This document shows, piece after piece, positions 11,481-24,493 of a stretch of 64,000 bases of DNA (the stretch's first letter is position 1; each line of letters opens with the position of its first letter). Below the pieces are notes generated by a model. The model saw only the letters and a program-made list of their open reading frames with translations. It was not told the origin of the DNA and did no database searches. Both the position numbers and the translations under genes were made by a program. The stretch is from Vitis vinifera (Eukaryota; Streptophyta; Magnoliopsida; Vitales; Vitaceae). The stretch lies in contig NC_081822.1 of assembly GCF_030704535.1 (NCBI RefSeq), forward strand, positions 7,007,501-7,071,500, in the 5' to 3' direction.

Positions 11481-14224
11481 CAACCCCAAGCTTTGCTTTC
11501 TTTTTCCTTGCTTGCTTGCTCCCTTGTTTCACATCTTTTTTTACTGACACATTTGCCAACTATCCCTAACACTCCTCTCTTTGCTGCTCTACACTCAATA
11601 TTTTTCTCAGTGCCAACTAACCCCTGCCTCATTTCTTTTCAGAAACCACCCATCCTGCTCCTAAGCTCCATCACTCTCCATACACCCCCGCATCCCCATC
11701 CATGATCCACCCCTCTGATACCTCCCGATTGTATGACCAACTACCAGTCCTGCTAAACCATCCACTCCTTGTACCATCGGAAAAGCATCAAAAGATGATC
11801 CAATCAGTTGATGGGTCCATGGGAAAAAGTGTGGTGTTGGATGAAGACAACTCAGAGAGGGTGCTGTTGCTGTGGATCACATCACAGTTTCTCGTTTTCC
11901 TTTACTTTTGTTTTCTGAATTATTTTCTTTTACTTTGGGCCTTTGGCGCTCAGGAACATAAGGAATAATGGAATCTCATCATACATATATATTTACCTCC
12001 TTGTCTTGGTACGGTTTCCAGCTGTATTCAAAGCTCTCCACACTCAAGCTGGTCAAACCAAATTGTCTGGTCAACTACAACTCCGGTTGTGATCTTGCTG
12101 GAAATTGAAGGCATTCCGGAATTAACGGCCACTTTGCTTCCACGTAAAAATGATCCTGTGTAAAACAGAGCACAGTGGAAACAAGTCACCCCAGATTTAC
12201 CATCAAACCATCTGGCTGGATTGATGTGGTTTGATGTCTGATGTGGTATTGGCGCAGAGTCAAATTACCATATAATACGAAAGATGTGGTGATTGAGATA
12301 GTATACCTAACTAATCAATGTGGGTACTCACACCAAATTATTCTATTCAGTAGCTTTCCCAGTGGGGGCTGCCTAGGCCCTGGCTCTTGAATCCTTGATA
12401 TACTCGAGATCTATATGCTTTTCATATATTAATTTTTCAAAGGGATTTGTTTGTTGAAACAGTAATCGTATGATTAGGGAATGCTTTTTTATTGTAATTT
12501 TTTTAATAATCATCACCAAAATGGATGATTCAAGTGTTCACATTGACTTGGCTCACTTTAGTCTTTAGAACATGGTACCATTTAAGAACAATCAAGACCA
12601 TTGCTAGTGTTACCTCCCTGGGATTTATTCCAAACTTTGAAAGTGATTTGTCTGAATTTTGAGATTCTGCTGGAGGGGCTGTTTTGGATGACAAAAATGA
12701 ATATATACTAGTGATTTGGCCAGTACTTTACTTACCATGATTTTAGTTCATTGTATTTGTTTAATTGAGTGTGCCAAATTCTGCTCTTACTAGTTCTAGA
12801 TTCGAGCAAAAAAATTCAGGAATTTTAATTAAGCCATTGGTTTTTCCTTTCAAAGGAAAAGAGGGGAAAAAACAAACATTGAGAAGTACTTTCCCAGAAA
12901 CCCTTTCCAAAGATTTGTCCTTCCCTGGGCAGGCCGGAAGGGAATTCATACTCCAAACCATGGGCTTCATGGAAAAGGGGGAAAAAGGGGAAGTAAACTA
13001 TCATTTTTGCAGTGTCTAAAAACAAAGCCTACAGAATATCTTTTAACGCACAGAGAGAGCATATAGATTATAGAACCTTGCCAGTTTCATGGCATATAAA
13101 TCTTTTCAGAATCCTACTCACCCACCATGAATAAATCACATTAAATCAGAGTGTGTTGTTAGAATCAAGTTCAATACATATAATGGGGCCAGGGGCAGCA
13201 GCTAGGCCCGTATCAAGGGTTGGCATGTGTTAAACATCAGTGGGTGGTACCTGAAATAATTAATTTATCAAAGACATTGTTAAGCAGAAAAGCCCAACCA
13301 AAAGAGACACCACTATCACGCCTGTGACGTTACATGCATTTTTGGCTTGGGGGTGGGCCTAACACAAAGCCTTTGATCTACAACCATAAGCTGTGGTCCT
13401 GCCCGGGCAGCAATGATGTGGGTTGATACCTAAGAGAAGAATCTCTCAAGATTTTCCCCTCATCTTCATTAGATGAAAGAAAAAAAAAAAAAAAAACCGT
13501 TTGTTTTTTGCTTTACAATGTTCACAGCCCATGCTTGATGCTCCACTCCCTTTTAAGACACGGAGATTTATACTTTTAAAGAAGCTTTTTTCCTTCTCTT
13601 CTTTACAAAAAGTTGCCACCCCACTTTTCCATTTGTATGCAAATACCTGCTTCCTCTGCTGAGGAGAACCCAAAATGATCAGTTGGTGGAGTATATTAAT
13701 GTGGGTTTGAGTTTAAAAGCACAGTACAACTCATCAGGATTACATTAAAATAAAAAAAGGCATATTGTTGGGTAAATTCAATCGATGATGGAGGTTAAAG
13801 TTATTAAATCACATGAAGAGAATCTCAAGCCCCCCATGCCCCTCCAATTAACTCGATGGAAGCATGCGCAGAAGGGAAGTAATCATCAACCCGCTCCTTA
13901 AAAAATTAAAGCATAAAGTTTGCTGTTAAGGAAGCTGAAAATAATGATGCCTTCTATTTCATGCAATTCCTGAAACCCATGATGGGATTTGAGGTCGCAA
14001 TGATCATTTTTGCTCATCGGTCTTTCCACATCAAGAAGTTTCTGCCATGCTCATTTCAATAAATCGTATCCCAAAATATTCACAACACTTGGATGTAGTT
14101 AGTCTCTTTGTGATTTTCCCTTTTCATGCCCGAGTGGAAAATGACTTCAGTGGAATGTTGGAGCAAGATTTTCCAACAACGTGACCCTGGCCCATATAAG
14201 ACATATAGCCCAAGTTTCACAAAA
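11481..14224. other. Intergenic, no gene seen
   Basis: About 2.7 kb of sequence without a recognisable gene. CT-rich sequence near 11490-11700 yields open frames (11493-11705, 11702-11968) of low-complexity Pro/Leu/Ser composition that I do not accept as genes. A short perfect hairpin-like stretch with CCTTT/AAAGG arms lies near 12845-12860. A poly-A run is at about 13481-13497. Confidence 0.35.
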
Positions 14225-14997
14225 CAAATTTTTATGATAACAAAACAAACAACGAATGTTTAATATCTTGTTTTGATTCTGAGCAACAGTAATTTTCTCG
14301 GGCTCGAAGATTCAAGTTACAGACATAAAACGTTCATTAAGAAAACTTTTAAGCAAATTTATTTTCTTCATACATCTTTAATATAACCTTATATATGTTA
14401 AGGTGCATTGAGTTAGGATTATCTTGTATGCTTTTAAAAACCTTGTCTTACAATTTTTTCTTTTAAATAAATTTTCATCCACCCTTATTAGAGCAAATGT
14501 TTCAAAAATCACAGATCCAATGAAGTGATGCTACAATCAAATTGACGAAGACCTACTATTCATCAAATGTTAGAAGGCTTTTCAAAATTGTACAAAACCT
14601 ATTAACCAATCAATCCTAAATTTCCTTCGTAAAAGATAACAAAAATTGTGAATCTATGGAGCCCAAGCTTCAGTTGATCAATTAACTAAAATGCAATTAG
14701 GAGCCATTGGTAGTGGATGTCGATAGAGCAACTACATAATTGGTTGAGGCATTGATTGATTAATTGTGCTATCGGTTGAACTTGCTTCAAGGTCACCTGC
14801 AAGATTTAATGACTAGTTCCTTGGTCCATCATCTAGTTGACCAATTGAATTGGAACTTATCTGAGCCAAAAAAATCCATTTAAAGGTATTGAACTCCATT
14901 TGTAAGTTTTATAGCCATTGAATATTAATTATATCATTAGAAAAAGAGAGTTTAAACTATTCTTGAGTCATTAATTCAAAAGCTTGCAAGTCCTTAG

Positions 14998-15779
14998 TGT
15001 AGGGACCCCTCCCTCCGAGAACACGTGGCACGCATCTTGCAGTGACACGTGGCACGCATCTTACAGTAACACATGGCACGCATTGTCATCCGGGCACGCA
15101 TTGACATCCGGGTCATCCTCATCCGGATCTTCCTATAAAGCACACATGGAGCACTTTGTATCCGAACTGCCTCAAGGAAGAGCAAACGACGCTTACAAAG
15201 CATAGACATCCGGACGGCTTCCATTAATGCATCCGCTCCACAATTCATCCGGATAACCAACATGGGCTATCCAGGTATGATTGTCCGGATCATTGACTAA
15301 AGTAAAGCGAGTCTTACACGCTATCACAACAACCAACCATGGCCCACGTCCCATCACCTGCAGAGTGAAAGGACGGGTTGAGGTGACAACAAGTCACTTC
15401 CCACGATCATTCTACATAATCACTTCCCACGGTTTCTGACAGCCGCCCGTAGGGTGGTGATGACCCTGCTGCCATCTAAATATCATCATGACAACATAAA
15501 ATATCTCCCCACTATTAATGAGAGGAACAGTACTCCTGACACTATATATATACCTTCACACGAAGAGGAAGGTAATCCCCTGATCCCTAGAAAAAGGTCA
15601 ACTGATTTATATCTCCCTCTCTAACCATGACTAACAAAACCATCGGAGGGTGTGTCCGGACACTCTGTCCGGATGTCTTTTGCAGGTATAACGACTGAAT
15701 CAAGAACCTTTGTGGGTTGAGATCGCGTGTCCATCCATTCAGCAACTGCGTGGATCGTCAGAGACTCGAGGTATCAACA
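14998..15779 (+). mobile_element. Solo LTR, Gypsy-like, nested in the Copia LTR
   Basis: A 782-bp block begins TGTAGGGACC and ends ATCAACA, so it has TG...CA termini. The flanks are cttag on the left and cttcg on the right, a 5-bp target-site duplication with one mismatch. It has a TATA-like string near 15543 (actatatatatacc). It is richer in GC than its surroundings, carries many TCCGG motifs, and contains three 24-bp repeats starting at 15022, 15046 and 15070. No internal region, primer-binding site or second LTR is attached, so it is a solo LTR. The assignment to Gypsy is a guess from its general look. Confidence 0.7.
15022..15092 (+). repeat. 24-bp tandem repeat with G-box motifs
   Basis: Three tandem units with period 24 start at 15022, 15046 and 15070. 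The first two carry CACGTGGCACGCATCTT; the third is altered to CACATGG. The intact units contain CACGTG, the palindromic G-box bound by bZIP and bHLH factors. The repeat lies in the part of the solo LTR upstream of its TATA-like string, where enhancer repeats often sit. Confidence 0.75.
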
Positions 15780-16298
15780 CTTCGTACACCTTTGAACCTA
15801 GCTTTTTTTTTTTCTCATGTATTCAATTCTCAACTAGGTATTGCCTTTTTTGGAGGCATTTTTATTTACTTATGAGAGGGAATTGGCTGAGTGTTTGGGA
15901 GAACGTATAGAAAATTGTGAGGTCAATTAGAATCTCAAATCCATATGTACTAAGAGTTAGAGACCCTTGGTTAAAGAGACTATTGGATTAGTTCTTAAAT
16001 CTTGTGTTTACGTTTCTTTCACTCTCCCTCTATTCTATTTTAGTGTTATTTAATTTATAACAACTGCATTCAAGCCTATTATTGGTATTAAATTTGTATC
16101 ACTAATTGGCCAACACCCACTTCATCTCCCTTTACTCCTTATTAGTTGTAAAATTAGGTTAGATTATCTTAAACTTCATAATTAGTATCAAAGTAAGACC
16201 TTTTATATAGGTTTAACCATCTAAGAAGATAATGACTAATTCATCAAACACTTTACTCTCGTTCATGGACATGTATTTTATAAATAGACATCACTTTT

Positions 16299-17640
16299 GT
16301 TATGATTTTATGTATATCAACCTAAGGTAATTACTCTAGAGGAGGATGAATGAGTGATGATCACTTTTCACAAATTTAGATTATTTGAATGCAAATGACA
16401 ATTATATGTAAATATATAATAAATACAATAAAAAATAATTACATATTAAATAAAGAGAGGAAGGAAGAAAGAATGTAAACTCAAAATTTTGATATTGGTT
16501 TGGTACAATTCAACTTATGTCTATTCTCCTCAAGATCTTAATAGAGTAATGGTTCCACTATCACCAAAATTTTAAGGTTAAAGTATTTAATCTTCTTACA
16601 CTTAGTTTATTAGGTTCCAATGGACCTTTATAATCTTTAAGAAATACCTCACTTTAGAACAATCTTTTAAATGATATCCTTTACTTAAGAATCTCTAAGT
16701 GATGCCTCACACTTAGATTTCTTCATTCAAGTGATATCCCTTACTTGAGTTTATCTCACAAAGGTTGCAAGAAATGGTAAAAGGTTAATCTCATAAAGTT
16801 CTAATACAAATTTAAGGTCAAATGATACAAAGAAAAATTAGGATTGAGGTGCATTAAATGGATATGCAATTTTAAAAGTAAAGTATATTAAAAAAAACAT
16901 TCCATTAAGGCTCAAATATATTCTAGAAATATTTTGGAATGTCAAGCTTACAAAACAACGTAGTTTGAAGTCTTTTTATAAGATTTTAGAGTCCAAACTA
17001 ACCATTAGGCACAATTTTGGGTCATTTGGTCAACCAACCAATCGAACCAGCTATTAGCTATTGAGGTTAGCATTGACCAACCAACTTAACCGATTCTCAA
17101 TTAGTTGAATATATGTTATTAAAAGAGAAAGAGAGTAAAAGTACACTTCAATCGGTTAAGCCTAATTAGTTTAATAAGTTCCTCCATGTCTCAACCAATT
17201 GCATTATAAAGTGGATACAAAACTCTAGTTTGAGGCTTGGAACCTTTGACAACTTGTATTCAACTTTTTAAAATCTTTTTCAAACAATTTTAGGAAAGAT
17301 TAGGTTTAGGGTTCTAATAAAAAAAAGTATAAAACTATCTAATTATGAAAGTATTTGAAGTAATTTAGCATTTTGATGATTTTAGGTGCAAGAATAAAAA
17401 TAAAATATATGATTATAATATATCAACAACCTTATAAAAAGATTTTAGACAAATGGTCTTGATAGTTTTTTTCTTTAAAATTTTTTCTTTCTTTTTTATT
17501 TTTTGTTTACTTGATTTATTCTTCGTAATTATCACTTTGAAAATCTTCTTATTTAAACACACTTAAAATAAATTATTAATTTTAAACCTTGTTTTATTAT
17601 TATCAAAATCAAGATTAACTTTGTTCTAATAATTTTTATT
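16299..17640 (-). mobile_element. Inverted solo-LTR-like element, same family as 43377-44653
   Basis: Read on the minus strand, this block begins near 17626 with gttaatcttgattttgataa and an aacaaggttt string, and ends near 16299 with sequence matching the 3' end of the 43.4-44.65 kb element (cctctagagtaattaccttaggttg against ccctctaaggtgattaccataggttg). Between them are diverged CAACCGGTT-type repeats (about 17030-17170). It interrupts the gag of the surrounding Copia element, so it inserted later. Exact ends and a target-site duplication could not be fixed. Confidence 0.6.
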
Positions 17641-18350
17641 TTTTTTTATATCTAAAATGATTATAGATATTAGAAAACAAAAATAAATTGATTTATGGGA
17701 AAACATCGAAAATATTCCCACGTCTGATAAAGAATTAAAAAATGGGGTTGTTATCTCAAATTCTAGCCATGAATGAGATAAGCATGATAAAAGAAAAACT
17801 CAATTGAAAACTAGAGTTATGTGTCATCTTCATTATGCAATCTATAAAAACGAGTATAATAAGGTGTAACAATATGCATCAACAAAAAAGAAATATAGAT
17901 ATTACAATGTGAATCAACAAAAGCAATACAGAAATTACTTGAACTTACTCATGAAGAAACCAACCAAATATGAAAAGAAAAAAAAAGGAAAAAAGAAGAA
18001 GATAGCATTCTTGTATATGATTACAAATTGTTTAGCATGAAGGATAAGGAGACCATACTGAGATTTCATTAGGTTTACCGACATTAGCAATGACCCTCAA
18101 ACATCGAAAAAAGCATGCATTGAATCGGAAAAGATAATGAAGATATTGAAACATTGGAAAAAATATATATATCAAATCGGAGAAGATAAATGAGGATTCT
18201 GAATTCATTGCCTAAGCAATTAAAAGAAAAGATCACCACAGTATAAGAAGCAAGCCAAGGACCTCACGGGCCTTCCACTTGAGGAGCTAATTGGATCACT
18301 CACAATCCAGCAAATGCCCATGAGGAGTCGCTCAATAGATTCTTGGCATG

Positions 18351-21300
18351 TGAATTAGTCTCCTAATAGGATGAATGTTGTTATTAAGTGGTCCTTATGG
18401 ACTTCTTGTGACAACTTCAAATCGATCCCGCGCACGCCCATAGGGCATATGCCACCGTTAAAAGGGCAATCCGTCCCAGGGATGGAAGGGCATAGAACAA
18501 GAACGATTTCGTCCCGTCGTGCCAAATCATGCAGTTGTCGATCAAAAGCACAGGGAACGGAATGCGGTTCCTTCAAGGAATACGGACCCCCCCATAATAA
18601 CATAATTCATGACATTAAGTTTAAGATTTTGCTGCTCTTTCCACGGCCATTCCATATCCCGCCGCAACTCCACCTGCAGGAAAGAAATGATCGCAGCCTG
18701 TCAACAACTACCATCATAATCTGAACAGAGAGAATTAAAATCAACCAACTAACCTTGTACATTGAAATTTCAAGCGAAAAATAAAAATAAATAAAGTGTT
18801 CTTTTGATATATTGTCTCAAATTTTAAAAAATTTACAAGTAATATTTAAGAAGATGAGATAAATTTAATTTTTTTTGTATAAAAAGTATTTATATTTATA
18901 TAGAACTCGTGGTTATTATTATTATTATTATTTTAAAAGCAAAAAAATAGTAAGTGCACGAAGAACTAAACTTTTGTTTTATTTCAGCAGGTTAGTATTT
19001 AAAGCTGTTGCAGCGCATTAGGCAAAATTTTCTATGCAACATGACAAAAGAGGTCATCGACAGCTGGTCCTATACATCTTAATTATGAGCTGAAAGTCTG
19101 AAACCAGGTAGAAAATCCCAAATCACCAATGCACTACAAGTTAGATAAGATTTTTGTTGTAAGTAGCATGCATGTTACCATATCTTTTACTTCTTAAATT
19201 ATCATCTTACTAGTAAAGTGATACTGGTAATTGTCCATATTGGCAGAGCCAGGGGCGCACTGTAGGCATAAATCGGATGGATAAAGTGAAGGAGTCAACC
19301 ACCCCAAGACATTCGCCCCCCTATATACGCATGAGCCTGGGACAGGACCACTTCCCACTATCAAAGAAAGTTGCCATTACAGGGATGGTTTATGGACCAC
19401 AGTGTATGAAGGACCCTCGATAGTTGGCACGGTTCGAGTTGCATTATAGGCATGGTTTGTGCCTGGTATGGGTCAATAAGTGTAAATTATTGGTGTACTG
19501 GTGGAAAACCATTTCCAGATTGGAGGAGGACTAGGGACCATTGTAGTCAAGGCACTGCCTCACCTAAAGGAGGAATGTATCGCCTAGGTTTTGCCATAGA
19601 CAGGCTGTGGCAAGCTGATAGATTGTGTTCACGATGCTATTGGCCCCTGAATGGTGAAGAGCCACTCATCTTTGTTGATTATCCGGTCACTCTTTAGTCC
19701 TTGAGCACTTTCGTTGGGCATGTAGCAACTTTGAAGTTTGGATTCACTTTTCCAAATTTCCTTTTCTGAGATATACTCCGTTTCTCGTTTTGCCTTTTAG
19801 TCTTACTGGGGTTGGACCTTCAACCAAACAAGGGGAAGAAACCTTGGATGTTGGTAAAAAAATGTTGAATTGATCTTTTCCTATCTTAACCATTCTCGGA
19901 GGTTGAACATTCTTTATGGTTTTCCATGGATAGCCCCATCCACCAAGTGGATGATTTGTTCACCAATAACATGAGCCTCGCTCCTCACTAGAATGATAGG
20001 AAAATGGAGGGTGGAACAAATGAGAGTCATAAATTGATAAATTTTCCTTGAAAATGGAAATTTGAGGAACCACAGTTTCAGGCAGGAAGTCAAAAATGAG
20101 GATCGGTATTTTCATGGGCCATTATGCAACAAAGCTCTGGACTTGGGCCTAGAGGCTGTTGCCATTAAGGAAGTGAAATGGTCAGAAACCTGCCCAATTA
20201 AACCTTAATAAGCTTAGCCCAACCCAAATTTAGCAACCATCTAAATGAACAGGCCACATATATTCTATCTGGGCCTAGTTGGATGAACAAACTGAGTGAA
20301 TTTGCTGTTGGGTTTGGCCCAGCCGACCCAACCAGGTGTTTCATAAACTGGATTCAAGAAAAACCATGTGGCCCTGGGAGGCTGGGACGAACCCCTAGAG
20401 GTTGATTGGCAGTGGAGCGATGAACAGGCGTGGGTTAATGTTTTTGAGTCGGGGTAAGTGCTGAAGTTTCACATGGCATGAAAAAGGGACATTTGGTTGG
20501 TACTACAAACCTGAAAAACCCAAAACCATGGTTACTCAGTTAACTCAAAGATATACATGCATGCATGTATACTGCTGGAGGTGTCAGAGAGTAGACAAGA
20601 TTTGTCTTCACCTCAAAAATGTACTGAACCAAACCCAATTCATCCCAGTCCGTCAAAAGTTACAGCCATTTATTCGACATGCAATAACAACTGTCAAGTA
20701 TAGTTTCTTCTCGTAAAAATGAAGGCACAGCCACACCGTATGATCCATGAAGCAAATGGGGTCCAGTTCTGAAAGAATGCAGTAGGATAGGAAGCAAGAA
20801 ATGGAGCGCAGAGCATGGGTTGCAGTAGACAATTTTCAACGCGGATCTGTGCGCTAGATTCGGTGGGTCTGAAGGAGATACCACTGCCGACTAGCTGTGT
20901 CCTACCCTCTTAATCTCACCGCCCAGGCGGACGGGTCAATAGAGAAAAGACTCACAAAGCCACCACGGCGGTTACGGCTACATGAGATCTAATTTCAGCC
21001 CAAACCTATCGGCTACAGCCCAGAGATTCTGCGGTAGATATGAGAAGTTGACAGGTCCCGCCATTTTAACCAGGCCCCACCCGTACGGGCAGGTCTCGTC
21101 AGTTTCTTGAGTCAGTGACTGAGTCCCTCACTCGTCTGCATTCTGTGGCTACGCCCCAACACCTTCAATCTCTCTCTTCGTGCTGCGTCTGTGACGATGG
21201 CGACCCCCCATTCAGGATCATACGGGACACCTTATAACTGGCTATATCTAAGAATACTTTGTTTACACAAAAAAAAAGGGAGAAAGAAAAACAAAATCTT

Positions 21301-24300
21301 ACTCTCCAGAATAATTACTTCTTTTTCTAGCATTCTTTTAATTATCAGTTTCGCTTTCCCTACCTAATTATTTTGAGTGCATTTTAGAAGTTTGGTTTCA
21401 GCTTGTAAAAGCTTAATTTAATGTGATTGTACTAGCCTGTTTTAAAAACATTAGTCCGGCATTCTACCTCCCTCAATCCCCATGAAAAAAAAAAAAATTC
21501 TAAAATATTTGCCCCAAATTTGACACATCTCATAGTACAAAAAGGAGGGAAAAAAATGAACTAGTCTGCTTGCTGTCTTGCATATAGCAGAGAGTTGAAA
21601 AATGAAGCAGGGACAATAAGACAAAACAAACAACAAAGGAGAACGATTTGATCCTCATGCAATGACAAATTTGATTATTAATGTCACGGTCTGAAAGGGG
21701 AGGCTACATGTTTGATTTGTTGGGGGCCCCAATATCGTCACTCATACGCCTCTTACAAAATTTTCATTCTGTTGACTTCAAACCCATCGGGTAGATCTCC
21801 TCCCTGCAGTGATGGTAGTAAAACGAAAACCAATGTTCCAGTATATGCTTTTCTACATGAATGCACCCAAGGAGTGGGTCTGCTTGAGTGCACCATATTT
21901 ACATCTCCTTCAATTTTCCCAGCGAGAACAGAAATTCTGTCAAATTCTAGTGTGCCCCCCCTTTAATTTTAGACTATCAATTGTCAATAGCTGTCCCTTT
22001 CATGGACCGACAAAAAGTTACAGGTGTTTGCAATTTAATTTCAAGGATCTACCCACTGTACTGGTGGCCTATGGTGCGTGACTTTGGATCCACTCCACCT
22101 CCCACCCCAACAAATTAATTAATCAACCATAATATGAGCATTCTCTACGCGATAATTGAGAAACACCCCATTTTTTGGTTCAAATTCTCGCAACAAACCT
22201 TCGGTAATATAAAAGAATCCATATATTTAAAAACCCAGAAATAAGCTTAATGATTAGAGAAGGCAAGTGAAGAGAAGAGAGATGGAGAGGTAAGGAGGAG
22301 GTTAGTTTAAACGAAAGTGAGTCTCCCAGGAAGAAACAGGGCTCCTTTAGAGGGAACATCCATCATCCTTGTTCAAATCCACCTGCCAATTATTGAATCT
22401 TCCATCCCTTTCACTCCCCCTGCATTTTTAACTTTTCCGTTGTTACCAGCTGCAGTACTGGTATGACATGTTCAACGCAAGCACATTGCCTTGTTATCTG
22501 TTTATCACTTACAGTAAGCAAGGTATCTCCACAGCGTGCATGCATTCCTTGCAAAGCCCACAACCATGTTCACACCTTCCTAGTCCCACCACAGTGATAA
22601 TGACGTCTGTAGAGCCTTGTTTTCGGGGTTAAAATGTTAAATAATAATAAGAATAATGGAACCCCACTGGGGGTCTCTCTACGTGTCTTTGTCACAGTGT
22701 CAAGCAAACGCAAACCTCAAGCAAAATGTGAAGAAAATAAATGTCATATAAACCAGGTGGAAAATTTGAAGTTATGGAAGGATTATCCACATACCACATA
22801 ACATTCTTAAAACAAGAGTTCACATGGTTGTGCCATGTGCGGCTAATGATGCCATATTTTCTTAATGTCGCACTAATTGGATGCATATAATCTTAGAGAC
22901 ATTTTATTGTTTGGAATCCGAATTATTGCTAGTTGCTTCAGTACAGCTCGTGTGCAACTAAGATAGACTCATTCCTTTTCCAAGGCTGCCTTTCACCAAC
23001 TTTTTTTTTTTTTTCTCTCTCTCTCTCTCTTTAATTTTGGGTCTTATCGAACCAATGGACAACATGTAATTATAGTTTTTGACTAAACTCATTGAGTATG
23101 GAGAATTTCGATCGCAGTTTTCTCAACTTTATGTTATAAATGAAGCGTATCAATTTTACTTTTCAATCTTGTCCGCATGAGTTGCCAACTTTTTGACCTT
23201 CAAATCCAGGACTGTGGCCTTTTGTCGATTGTATTAAAGTCGGAGATTTGTCCCTTAGATGTTGTGTATATACTTGTCTTTTTTATTTCCCCAATCAACG
23301 AAGGGCCATTTTCTTCGACACCAATGGATTCTTCATGATCATTCCTATCAGGAGAGCATCTCATGGCCGACACTTTGACCACAAAGTGATATGAACATTG
23401 CAAATGAGGTTACTTTTAGATGTGTATACAAGGAGGCCTTTGCCTTTTGGGAGCTTTGCACAGGAAAATTAACGCAGTTGAAAGAGGCCAGTGATCTACC
23501 AAATATGTTGCATGAGAATGGAGTGGAAATCTAGCATCTTTTTGTGTTAATTTGGACTTTGGGTAAAGATGATGGAAGCAGAGGCAATTGGTGACTTTTA
23601 TTGGGTTGGATTTTCCAGCTTTTCCGGCACCATTTCCTCGTTGTTGTTGTCTCATCATTAAATCTCCACAATGGTCAAGATTGCAATTGAGTTCACACGT
23701 GAGCAAGAATGGAGTTGGTACACACGTGGGACGAATCAACCGGTTCATGCACTCCACACCAGGACATGGAATTGCTTTTAGGTCCAGAAATCTCGTTGGC
23801 TTACAGCAAGGGGAGTATAAAGAAAAGCAGTAAGGATTTAGATGTTTTTTAAGAATAAAGGGCTTGCAAAAACAGCAGACAGTCTCAACTAATCATGGCC
23901 ATTAAATCCTAAAATAAACCAACAAAAGCTTTCCTTTCGAGATATCTCTCACCCTTTAAGAATAATGAGGGGGAATGTCCACTAGCTTTGGAGAAAGCTG
24001 AGATAAGAAAGGAGGAATGGTAATGATGATGCAGAGTAGAATGTAGATAACAGATTGGGGTTTCAAATGAGATTTTGCTAGTGTGGTCAAAGCATGAACC
24101 TTTTGCATTATTGGGCAACACTGAGCTGGGTTTTGTACTTAAACAGGACCTAGAAAAGCAGAAAAGCGGATTCAATTAATGTGAGGGCCACTTCTATATT
24201 GCCAACATCATTCCATAGAATTTAATCATTAGTCCCTCTAAACCCATCCCTCCATTTTGCAAAATCTTCATTCCAATATGAGCCAAAAGGTTGAGTCTGA

Positions 24301-24493
24301 AAAAGTTGCTAACACTTTGGTTACAGACAGATTACTGGCCCCTACCCTTGTCTTTTTCATTCACTAATACCATAGGAAAAGAGAAAACTAAAGTAAATTT
24401 CTTTTTACCAATCCCCCCCTTCCACCCCTCAACACCACGATTTTCTTTCCCCCTTGTCCATGCAAAACTTTACATGTTTATTACAATGAAGCT
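18351..24493. other. Intergenic, about 6 kb
   Basis: No accepted gene. A GC-rich block at 18421-18600 and another at about 20880-21230 stand out from the AT-rich background; neither gives a recognisable protein. A short ATT microsatellite lies near 18914-18932 and CT repeats near 23015-23030. The right end (about 24200-24493) should include the 3' UTR of the minus-strand ANT gene. The many short open frames (for example 19452-19697, 21809-22081, 23416-23757) lack family resemblance. Confidence 0.35.

Larger units (their letters stand above)
14225..18350 (+). mobile_element. Decayed Copia-type LTR retrotransposon, 5' LTR plus gag, with two nested LTR insertions
   Basis: Read on the plus strand, sequence from about 14225 to 14997 and 15780 to about 16181 looks like one LTR split by an insertion. 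It is followed at 16183-16195 by a degraded primer-binding-site-like string (tagtatcaaagtaag, compare TGGTATCAGAGC). A gag start, MTNSSNTLLSF, follows at 16232. After a second insertion (about 16299-17640) the gag frame resumes with IDLWENIENIP near 17680, then the UBN2-type gag pieces YKLF/DKET and FTDISNDPQ (about 18020-18100) and EAKDLTGLPLEELIGSLTI (about 18250-18310). Stops and frameshifts are frequent, so it is inactive. No pol domain or 3' LTR was found before 18.4 kb. Domain assignment rests on recalled Copia gag patterns. Confidence 0.72.

Noticed and set aside
11493..11968. Two plus-strand frames with Leu/Pro-rich products
   Set aside because: Low-complexity translation of CT-rich DNA; no family resemblance or splice structure.
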